Position numbers and translations under genes: made by a program. A stretch of 30,266 bases of DNA from CAYUIS01 sp964444825 (lineage in GTDB: Bacteria; Chloroflexota; Anaerolineae; B4-G1). Below, piece by piece: positions 1-7,076 of this stretch. How positions within the stretch are numbered: position 1 is the stretch's first letter; the number at the start of each line of letters is the position of its first letter. The stretch covers positions 1-30,266 of the forward strand of contig CAYUIS010000055.1 in NCBI GenBank assembly GCA_964444825.1, written 5' to 3'. Under the pieces are notes generated by a model. That model searched no databases and was not told where the DNA came from. It worked only from the letters and a program-made list of their open reading frames with translations.

Positions 1-1
1 G

Positions 2-337
2 CCTGATTGGAGTACCCCTATATGTGGCCCTTCCCCGCGAAATCCCAGAGAGCCGTCAGGCGCTTTGTCAGATGAGCAGATCGAAACGATGCTGGCAATG
101 TTTGGGCGGGACGTGATGGCGGGGTTGGAGGGCGCGACCTTTGAGGACAAACGGCGCTACGTCCGGGAGCTGGACGTAAGGGTCATGGTCGAGGGGGGCT
201 GCGTCGTCATAAGTTGCAGGCTACCCGTGCCAGATGTTAGTATTGAGTACAAGTCCATAGCTCGGTCTGAGTGCCCCAGCTCTCGATCACCAGTCCGCCA
301 GCGAGTCCGACAAAGACGATCAATGCGTCGGCCTTGA
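2..337 (+). pseudogene. C-terminal remnant of a large serine recombinase (5' end outside window or decayed)
   Basis: The frame is open from the left edge, and a TTG at 65 is only a nominal start. About 50 residues match the extreme C-terminus of large serine recombinases/resolvases: a helical stretch, then 'FEDKRRYVRELDVRV' and 'SCRLPVPDVS', the usual ending of that family. The catalytic resolvase domain and the zinc-ribbon/coiled-coil regions are absent. The residues encoded before about position 65 do not look like recombinase, so an upstream frameshift or rearrangement is likely. After about position 250 the frame becomes Arg/Ser-rich and runs antisense through the neighbouring membrane protein gene, so the native stop has probably been lost. 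I am confident of the family, but not whether the intact 5' part lies outside the window. Confidence 0.7.
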
Positions 338-581
338 GATCAGCACTGGCCATGATCAGGAGGGACATGACGGCAAAGTCGAACAACAGGAGCCAGTCCA
401 TCTGTAGCCATAGGGGGCGGCTCCAATCGACGTATGAGAGGGCTTCTCTTGCCAGCGGCCACCAGACGATGCCGATCACCAACAGGGTGGCCAGGAAAGC
501 GCTCAATAGGTAGTAACTGGATCTCGTCCAACCCAGGGCGGTGACGAGGCGCTGCCAAAGGGGGACTTGTGTGTGATTCAT
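237..581 (-). pseudogene. Truncated multi-pass membrane protein, 3' end lost at recombinase junction
   Basis: The product is 114 residues from an ATG at 581, preceded by GGAG with a 5-base spacer. An in-frame ATG upstream at 605 lacks this site. The sequence has an amphipathic N-terminus and three hydrophobic stretches (about residues 20-42, 60-78 and 84-100). It ends abruptly after 'ESWGTQTELW', which reads like the middle of a longer integral membrane protein. The last roughly 10 residues and the stop overlap the tail of the recombinase remnant on the other strand. This suggests the gene was cut by insertion or recombination near positions 237-260. A candidate sigma-70 promoter lies at 636-664. 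I do not recognise a function. It could still be expressed as a short membrane protein. Confidence 0.55.
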
Positions 582-635
582 GTGGTCTCCGGAAGACGGC
601 CTCATCGGCAGTGCTGCGATGTCGGGTACTCGGGG

Positions 636-664
636 ATACTACCACGTTACGCACGGAGTGGCAA
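636..664 (-). promoter_or_regulatory. Candidate sigma-70 promoter for the truncated membrane protein gene
   Basis: On the minus strand, TTGCCA (659-664) and TAGTAT (636-641) are separated by exactly 17 bases. They lie about 55 bases upstream of the ATG at 581, in the gap after the dnaE stop. The -35 box matches the consensus at 5 of 6 positions and the -10 box at 4 of 6. Confidence 0.45.
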
Positions 665-694
665 ATCGTTCTTTTCGTGGGATGTTGTATCGGG

Positions 695-3600
695 CTATAG
701 ATACCTCATCTCGTCTATCTCCAACCAGGACGACCCCCACTTGTCGCTGACCCAACGCCCGCGTAGTATGATGGGCTCCCACGAAGAGGGCCTGGCTGTC
801 TTTTCAGAGTTGTTGCTTCGGGCGACGATCCAGGCCTCGCCGTCCCACAGATGAAAGCCCTCGCCACCGGTCCAGCCAGGCAGCCTCACGCCGGCCACCG
901 TGACGGGGCGTCCATCCCCATCCGGGAGGCGACGCAGCGGCACGTACTCTGGCAGGGGATGTTTCACTTGAGCGAGTGGTTGGCGCAGGCCACTGACCGG
1001 GTATCCCAGCAGGTGGCGTTCCCAGGCCAGGCGTTGTTCGAGCGTCTCTGCTTCGGCCCATGGCTGACCCAGATCACCCGCCTCAAACAGGGACATTTGC
1101 AGCACGCTCCCGGCCCGTTCGATCTCCTGCGCCTCGGTCAAGAGAGCCGCCCGGCTTTCTCCCAGCCCGTCGAGGGCTCCGCATTGGATCAGGTGGGTGA
1201 TCTCCTTGGATTGCAGCTCCACGCGTTGGAGCAAATCCCGTAGACCGGCAAAGGGCTGCCCCTGTTGCTCACCCACGATGGCCCGCACGACGCTGCGGCG
1301 CAGATCCCGCACCTGACCCAGCCCCATCCACAGTACGGCTCGTTCACCTTCCCTGTGTCCTTCCCACGTCAATGTAAAGTGCCGGTGGCTGTGGTTCACG
1401 TGGGGTGGACGAATGTCGATCCCCAGTCGAATCGCCTCGGCCATGTACATCGCTGGGTGATGAAAGCCGCCCCAGGTGGCCAGACGGGCGCAGAGGAGGG
1501 CGGCAGGCCAGTGAGCTTTGAGGTAGGCCATTCGGTAGCTGACGTCGGCATAGGCGGTGGCGTGCCCTTTGTTAAAGCCGTACCCTGAAAAGGCCGCCAC
1601 CTGTTCCCAGAGCTGGCGGGCCTGGTCGGGCGAGAGGCCAGCACCAGCAGGACGTGGTTGCTGGCAACCCTGGATGAACTGCGCCTCCATCCGAGCCATC
1701 TCTGTGGGCTGCATCTTGCTCATCCCACGTCGTAGATAGCCGGCTTGCTCCCAGCTCAACCCGGCGATCTGGCGGGCCACCAGCAGGATCTGCTCCTGGA
1801 AGATAAGCACACCCTTGGTCGACCCGAGGATCGGCTTCAAGGACTCGTGCAGGTAGGTCACTTGTTCCTCGTCCCGGTAGCGCCGGACAAAGATGCGCGC
1901 CATCCCACCGGTCGCCGGGCCGGGCTTGAAAAAGGCGTTGGCCACGGCGAGGTCGTCCACAGAACGGGCTTTGAGCTTGCGCAACGTCGATCGTGCGCCC
2001 TGCGATTCGCACTGAAAGACGCCGACCGTCGCCCCCTGGGCCAGGAGATCGCTGGCGGCGGAATCCCTGTCCACAGGGATGAGGTCTAGGTGAAAGTCGG
2101 GGTCGTGGTGACGGCGCACCAGCTCGGCGGCGTCAGCCAGGACGGTCAAGGCACTGATCCCCAGCAGGTCGAGTTTGGGCAAGCCCAGAGCCTCGACGTC
2201 GCGAAAATCGAATTGGGTGATGAGAAAGCCCTTGGTGGCCCACTGAACCGGGAGGACGTCGGTCAGTGGGCCAGGCGTGATGACCGTGCCACCAGGATGG
2301 ACGCTCAAGTGGTGGGGTTGTCCTACGATGTGGGATGCCGTGTGCACAATCTCCCGTAGGAGGGGATCCTCCAACCGGGACAGCACATCCTCTACGCTGC
2401 GCCGGTCGCGCTGCCGGGGATCCCGCTGCCAGTGGTGGGGCAGGCGTGCCGTCAATTCCTTGATCTGGGTTTCGTCCAGCCCATATGCCTTGGCGGTCTC
2501 TCGCACGGCCGAGCGGAGGCGCAGGCGTGCGACGGTGCCCACGAGGGATACTTGGTCTGGACCATACTTGCGCCGCACATAGTCGAGCACCTCGTCCCGC
2601 CGGCGACTGCAGAAATCCAGGTCGATGTCGGGAATATCGGCCCGGGCGGGACTGAGGAAACGCTCAAAGAGCAGATCGTGTTTGACCGGATCGACGGTGG
2701 TGATGCCGGTGCAGTAGGCGATCAGGGAGTTGGCCACGCTGCCACGGGTGCTGACGGGGATGCCGGCCTGACGGGCAAAGCGGACGATGTCAGCGACGAC
2801 GAGGAAAAGGGGGGCGTAGCCGTAGCTGGCGATTGCGGTCAATTCATACTCCAACCGCTCGCACGAGCTGGATGATGGGTCCGGGCCGTATCGCTCCTCT
2901 AGTCCTGTGCGTGCTAGTTCGTCCAGGGCCTGGTCAGGCGTCCGGCCCTGCGGCAGCGTGATGGCGGGCCAGATAGGTTCACCCTCGGGCAGGGCGGGTC
3001 CGCATCGGGCGGCGACCTCCACAGTACGGACAAGCGCGCCGTGGAACGGGGCAAAGCGCTGGGCCATCTCGCTGGGGCCGAGCCAATGGATGGCTACGCG
3101 GGGGTCGCCGCCGCCGGGCAGAGCGTCGGCGGGAACGTCTTCGATGGGGCAGTTGCGGTCGATGGCGGCCAGGAGGCGGAGACGGGGTGCGTCCTCCTGG
3201 GAGAGGCAGTAGATCGGCTGGACGGCGACGGTGGGCAGACTGAGCGCATCGCCTAGCGAAACTAGCTGGTGCGCAATGTCCAGATCCTCGGGTTCGTGTA
3301 GTTCGAGACTGAGGTAGGTGGCCTCCGAACCATAGATCCCGGCCAATCGGCTGGCGAACCTGCGGGCCGCGTCGGGGTGACCGGACCGTAGAGCACGCTC
3401 GACCCAGCCCTGGCGACCACCGGTCAGGCAGAGAAGGCCCTCGGAATGGGACTTGAGATCTCTCAGGGCGAGTCCCCGGGCGGCGCGGGCCTCGCGATCT
3501 GGGTGGCCCTGGATGTGGGACGAGAGACGGCAGAGCGAGCGGTAGCCGGCCGGCCCGGTGGCCAACAACACCAGATGGCCGGGAGTGGGGGCGCTGTCGA

Positions 3601-3838
3601 GACGTGCACCTATGTCGGCCGGACTGCTTACCGTGACGCTCATGCCCACGATGGGCTGAACGCCTGCCTCCCGACATGCGTGGGCGAAGGAGACGACCCC
3701 ATAGAGGACATTGGTGTCGGTGAGGGCCAGGTGAGACAGGCCATCGGCGGCGGCTCGCTCCGCCAGTACGGCGACGGAGACGGTGCTGCCCAGCAGGGTA
3801 TAGTAGGAATGAACGTGGAGGTGGGTAAAGGGACTCAT
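695..3838 (-). CDS. dnaE: DNA polymerase III alpha subunit family (DnaE; short, possibly error-prone DnaE2/ImuC-like)
   Basis: This is a 1047-residue C-family replicative polymerase from the ATG at 3838. A TTG at 3856 would add six residues but has no ribosome site. The N-terminal PHP domain begins with the HxH motif (H8, H10) and has D41. The palm carries 'PDIDLDF' with D404 and D406, and the third catalytic aspartate is probably D557 in 'KLDLLG'. Other family hallmarks are 'RRGMSKM' and 'GYGFNKGHATAYA', and an OB-fold-like segment lies at the C-terminus. At about 1050 residues it is shorter than E. coli DnaE (1160) and near the size of ImuC/DnaE2, but no imuA or imuB is adjacent, so the subclass is uncertain. 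It lies 36 bases after the subtilase gene on the same strand and may be the last cistron of the signalling cluster. Confidence 0.95.
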   Translation of the reverse strand: MSPFTHLHVHSYYTLLGSTVSVAVLAERAAADGLSHLALTDTNVLYGVVSFAHACREAGVQPIVGMSVTVSSPADIGARLDSAPTPGHLVLLATGPAGYRSLCRLSSHIQGHPDREARAARGLALRDLKSHSEGLLCLTGGRQGWVERALRSGHPDAARRFASRLAGIYGSEATYLSLELHEPEDLDIAHQLVSLGDALSLPTVAVQPIYCLSQEDAPRLRLLAAIDRNCPIEDVPADALPGGGDPRVAIHWLGPSEMAQRFAPFHGALVRTVEVAARCGPALPEGEPIWPAITLPQGRTPDQALDELARTGLEERYGPDPSSSSCERLEYELTAIASYGYAPLFLVVADIVRFARQAGIPVSTRGSVANSLIAYCTGITTVDPVKHDLLFERFLSPARADIPDIDLDFCSRRRDEVLDYVRRKYGPDQVSLVGTVARLRLRSAVRETAKAYGLDETQIKELTARLPHHWQRDPRQRDRRSVEDVLSRLEDPLLREIVHTASHIVGQPHHLSVHPGGTVITPGPLTDVLPVQWATKGFLITQFDFRDVEALGLPKLDLLGISALTVLADAAELVRRHHDPDFHLDLIPVDRDSAASDLLAQGATVGVFQCESQGARSTLRKLKARSVDDLAVANAFFKPGPATGGMARIFVRRYRDEEQVTYLHESLKPILGSTKGVLIFQEQILLVARQIAGLSWEQAGYLRRGMSKMQPTEMARMEAQFIQGCQQPRPAGAGLSPDQARQLWEQVAAFSGYGFNKGHATAYADVSYRMAYLKAHWPAALLCARLATWGGFHHPAMYMAEAIRLGIDIRPPHVNHSHRHFTLTWEGHREGERAVLWMGLGQVRDLRRSVVRAIVGEQQGQPFAGLRDLLQRVELQSKEITHLIQCGALDGLGESRAALLTEAQEIERAGSVLQMSLFEAGDLGQPWAEAETLEQRLAWERHLLGYPVSGLRQPLAQVKHPLPEYVPLRRLPDGDGRPVTVAGVRLPGWTGGEGFHLWDGEAWIVARSNNSEKTARPSSWEPIILRGRWVSDKWGSSWLEIDEMRYL

Positions 3839-3874
3839 CGAAGGTATTTCCGCCAAGAGTTCGAGATGGCGAGT

Positions 3875-6124
3875 CTACACAGCCTCCCCGCAGCGTGGAC
3901 AGAAGCGTGCGCCCTCCCGCAGCTCGGCCCCACAGTGTTGACAATATCTTGACGGGCGATCGTCGACCAACGCGTGTCCGCAATTGGGGCAAAAGCTCGA
4001 CTCGAGGCGCACTTCCACTCCGCAGGACCCACAACGGCGAACCCGGGGTGGGGGTGGCGCGTGGGGTGCGGGTGGTGCGTGCCGCGAGGGCGAGGAGGGA
4101 GGGATATACCGTTGCGGCTGGTGCTCGGGCGGCGGCGTTGGTCTAGCTTGGCGGGTCCGTCGCCGCAGCACGAGCAGGCCAATGCCGCCGAAAACCAGCA
4201 GGCCCCCGCCAGCGCAGCACAATCCTCCGGCGGCCAGACCCAGGCCCCCCAGCGCCAAGAGTCCGGTGCCAGCTCCAGTGATGGGCACTGGCTCGGGCGT
4301 GGCGTAGACGACGGCGGTAGGGGTGGGCAGGAGGGCGGGGGTCGTAGTGGGACCAGGGCCGGGCTCGGGCAGCGGCGTGCCGGTGGGGCGGGGGGAGGGG
4401 TTGCTGGCTGAGGGTAAGGGCAGTTGCAGCCGCCCATACCCGTGCCCGGTATCGGGACCGGAAGGCCCCCGGTCTTCTGCGTGGAACAGCAGAAAGTCGA
4501 TCACGTCCTGCCGGGAAAAGCCGGGATTGGCCTGCCAGACGAGGGCGGCAGCTCCGGCGACGTGGGGACAGGAAGACGAGGTACCGTGAAACTCCTCGGG
4601 GCCGTAAGTAGCCCCAGAGACGCCGGTCGGGGCAGAGATCTCGGGTTTGAGGCGTCCATCCGTCGTCGGCCCCTGGGAGCTATAGTCGGCGAGGGAGTCA
4701 TCCTGCCAGTTGGCCGCTCCGACAGTCAGGGAACCGACCGCGTCGGCTGGAGGGCAGACGCTGTGGTCGGGTGAAGGATAGGCGACGTCGGCTCCGGCGA
4801 CAAAGATATCGAGGATGACGGACCGGTCGGCCTCGTAGGCGGTCACGGCGGCGTAGACGGTGTCTCCGCCGGTGTCGAACGAGATCCACTCGACGGGCTC
4901 CTGCCCAAGTTCGCCTGATTGGGATTCCTGAGAGGCGGCCAGTTCATTCCCCAAGACATCATAGATAAAAAGTTCATAGTCCTGGTTGGCCTGCTCCCAG
5001 TCATCGTCCCAACTGAGGGCCACGTTGACGTAACCGTCGTTGTACAGGGCGAGGGTCTCCTCGCCTGGGGCGAATTCGTGAAAGGTATTGCCATCCTGGT
5101 CGGTGAACAGGCTCCGGTAATGGGAAAGGCCTTCGTTGCCTGAGGAGTTGACCCACAGGATGCCCTGGGCTGCTAGCTCGTCGACGAGTTGGGCGTCCCA
5201 TTCGCTGCCGTCGCGGGGACCGATCAGACCGCTGGCTGAATGGGAGACGATGTCGACTCCCTGCTCCAGCAGCCAATTCACGGCCTCACCCATAGCTGCG
5301 TCGCTGCCATCATACCAGGCAAAGAAAAGCTCCGCCCCGGGAGCGACCTCGTGGATGATCTCGGCGCAGGCGGTGCCGTGGACCTCCTCCTCGTCGACCC
5401 AGCCAAAGGTGGCCAACGGCACGTCGTCGGGCAGTTCGACGCCCAGCAGGTCCTCATAGTTGGCAAAGCCCAGATCCAGAACGCCGATACGCAAGCCAGC
5501 GCCGGTGACGTTGGCCTGGTGCCAGTCCTCCACACCAATGATGCCTATGCCCTCTCCGGGGATGGTGCTGCCATCCCGCAGACGGGGTTCGGGCAGTTGG
5601 ACGCCGATGACGTGTTCCAATTCGGTGAGTTGGTCAAATACCGCACCGGGCTGCTCGGTCTGCAATTGGGCCTCGATCAAGACCAAGGGCACGGCGACGT
5701 TGACCCGGTCCCGGTAGGCGCTGACGACGGCAACGCTGGCGGCCTCAAGTTGGGCCACCAGGGCGGCGTTGTCCTCAGTATCGAGGATGAGGGTGATGGC
5801 GATGTCACCCTGGGGAGTGAGCATATCCCGCTGACGGGCCAGCTCTCGGGCAGCCGGGACGCCTCCCTCCTGATAGGCGACCAGGAACTGCTTGTAGACG
5901 GAATCGAGTTCAGAATCGGTGAGGAGAGGGGCAAGGGAGGGGTACTGCTCGGCCAACTCAGTCAGGGATGAGGGTGGGGCGATCTCTGGTTGTGGGGCTG
6001 ATCTATTCCGTAGGTAGATGAGGAAGAAAACGCCGGCGGCGATGATCAGCAGAGCGCCCACAGCAACGACGATGGTCACGGTCGTGCGGTTGATCAGGAG
6101 GGCGAGTTTTCTCTTCGAGATCAT
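3875..6124 (-). CDS. Membrane-anchored subtilisin-like serine protease (S8) with C-terminal cytoplasmic zinc ribbons
   Basis: The product has 749 residues; its ATG is preceded by GAGGAG with a 5-base spacer. Order: basic N-terminus; transmembrane helix about 16-38; pro-region-like segment about 50-185; subtilase domain about 190-570; Pro/Thr-rich linker; second transmembrane helix about 620-653 followed by RRR; Pro-rich stretch; two zinc ribbons (C698/C701/C712/C715 and C728/C731/C742/C745). The catalytic triad is D217 ('GVLDLGF'), H249 ('VHGTA') and S516 ('HGTSSSCPH'), with oxyanion N330 in 'SSGNEG'. An inserted beta-rich segment (about 340-440) resembles PPC/P-like domains. The charge pattern places the protease outside and both ribbons inside. 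It starts 9 bases after the zinc-ribbon membrane protein gene. The external protease with internal ribbons suggests a link between extracytoplasmic proteolysis and the cytoplasmic signalling proteins (inference). Confidence 0.92.
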   Translation of the reverse strand: MISKRKLALLINRTTVTIVVAVGALLIIAAGVFFLIYLRNRSAPQPEIAPPSSLTELAEQYPSLAPLLTDSELDSVYKQFLVAYQEGGVPAARELARQRDMLTPQGDIAITLILDTEDNAALVAQLEAASVAVVSAYRDRVNVAVPLVLIEAQLQTEQPGAVFDQLTELEHVIGVQLPEPRLRDGSTIPGEGIGIIGVEDWHQANVTGAGLRIGVLDLGFANYEDLLGVELPDDVPLATFGWVDEEEVHGTACAEIIHEVAPGAELFFAWYDGSDAAMGEAVNWLLEQGVDIVSHSASGLIGPRDGSEWDAQLVDELAAQGILWVNSSGNEGLSHYRSLFTDQDGNTFHEFAPGEETLALYNDGYVNVALSWDDDWEQANQDYELFIYDVLGNELAASQESQSGELGQEPVEWISFDTGGDTVYAAVTAYEADRSVILDIFVAGADVAYPSPDHSVCPPADAVGSLTVGAANWQDDSLADYSSQGPTTDGRLKPEISAPTGVSGATYGPEEFHGTSSSCPHVAGAAALVWQANPGFSRQDVIDFLLFHAEDRGPSGPDTGHGYGRLQLPLPSASNPSPRPTGTPLPEPGPGPTTTPALLPTPTAVVYATPEPVPITGAGTGLLALGGLGLAAGGLCCAGGGLLVFGGIGLLVLRRRTRQARPTPPPEHQPQRYIPPSSPSRHAPPAPHAPPPPRVRRCGSCGVEVRLESSFCPNCGHALVDDRPSRYCQHCGAELREGARFCPRCGEAV

Positions 6125-6133
6125 GGGTTCTCC

Positions 6134-7033
6134 TCATTGTCTGGAAGAGATCGCGTTTTTGCCAGAGCCCTGGTTTTCCACCCAGCGGTGCATTAGTTCG
6201 ACGGTGAACCGCCAGCCATCGTTCGTTTCTACGACGACATCGTGGCGTGCCAGTGTCTCCAGTGCGGCTGTGATCTCTTGCTCGTATCGGCGCTCCTGCT
6301 TGATCAGGTCCAGGGGGATGTCGGCCTCCATCACGAATTGGGACTTGCGCTCTCGAATGAGCAGCAGATTCTCCCGGGCTTCCTCAAGACGGGCGCGCAG
6401 GACAGCGATCTTGTGCGTTGGTGCAGAGGTGTCCGATCCATAGGCTAATTCCTCTCCAGCCAGTGGCGCCAGCCAGCCCTCTGCCCACAGCACGGGGGTC
6501 GAGATGGCGAGGGCGGGCGAGGTGGCGAAAGGCCGAGTCCCATTACCCATCGGAGGTGGCATTGGGTAACTAGACAGAATACTGGAGCCGAGCACTAGCG
6601 CTGTCGCGACGATGATGGCGAGGCACGCGAGGACGACGAGAATCACAGCCCACCTGACCCAGCCTGGAAAGCGTCTGTCCCTTGCCTCAGGCACAGTCGC
6701 CGTCGGCAGTTGAATCTGTGTGGGCGTGGGCTCTGGGGGTGGCGACGGCGGGAAAAGCTGAGCGTCTGAGGGTGGTGGAACCCGACCGTCAGCCCTTGGT
6801 CTCATCTGTCGCGTGGGTGCGGGGGTCGGTGAGGCGAGAGGGGGCGAGAGTGGCTGACCGCAGCGGGGACAGAAAAGTGCGTTTGGCTTGGCCGTGGCTC
6901 CGCAGGCGGAACAGACGGCTCTGGAGGAGGTCGGAGCTGTGGACCTGACGGTGGGTGCTCCGAGGGCCTGCCCGCATTCTTTGCAGAAGCGGGCATAGGG
7001 GCGATTCTCAAGGCCGCATCTTGAGCACTTCAT
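6134..7033 (-). CDS. Double zinc-ribbon single-pass membrane protein with C-terminal helical/winged-helix-like segment
   Basis: The product has 299 residues. The ATG at 7033 was chosen because GGAGG precedes it by 6 bases and 'MKCSRCG' begins the first zinc ribbon; the longer frame to 7114 overlaps the end of the upstream kinase gene. Zinc ribbons: C3/C6/C17/C20 and C41/C44/C55/C58. A Pro-rich linker (about 62-118) and one transmembrane helix (about 126-152) follow. The C-terminal part has a charged helical segment (about 207-262, including 'LIRERKSQF' and 'IPLDLIKQERRYE') and a short end with 'WRFTVELMHRWVE'. Such ends are familiar from winged-helix tails of some STAND/AAA ATPases (weak recollection). 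If the ribbons are cytoplasmic, this tail would be outside, which is odd. Function unknown. Confidence 0.8.
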   Translation of the reverse strand: MKCSRCGLENRPYARFCKECGQALGAPTVRSTAPTSSRAVCSACGATAKPNALFCPRCGQPLSPPLASPTPAPTRQMRPRADGRVPPPSDAQLFPPSPPPEPTPTQIQLPTATVPEARDRRFPGWVRWAVILVVLACLAIIVATALVLGSSILSSYPMPPPMGNGTRPFATSPALAISTPVLWAEGWLAPLAGEELAYGSDTSAPTHKIAVLRARLEEARENLLLIRERKSQFVMEADIPLDLIKQERRYEQEITAALETLARHDVVVETNDGWRFTVELMHRWVENQGSGKNAISSRQ

Positions 7034-7076
7034 CAGGTCCCTCCAGGACCGGTTATGGACCTGCGGTGGGGCAGGA

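Noticed and set aside
65..337. A complete 90-residue protein starting at TTG 65
   Set aside because: The recognisable part is the C-terminus of a much larger recombinase, and the frame stays open to the window edge.
695..3838. PolC-type polymerase
   Set aside because: There is no inserted 3'-5' exonuclease domain, and the PHP domain is at the N-terminus as in DnaE.
2979..4034. Long minus-strand open frame (351 codons) overlapping dnaE
   Set aside because: It is Arg/Pro/Ser-rich shadow coding in another frame of dnaE, with no domain; the polymerase frame is clearly the real one.
5240..5971. Plus-strand open frame (243 codons) opposite the subtilase
   Set aside because: It is antisense to conserved catalytic regions. 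Open antisense frames are common in GC-rich genes, and this one has no ribosome site or recognisable motif.
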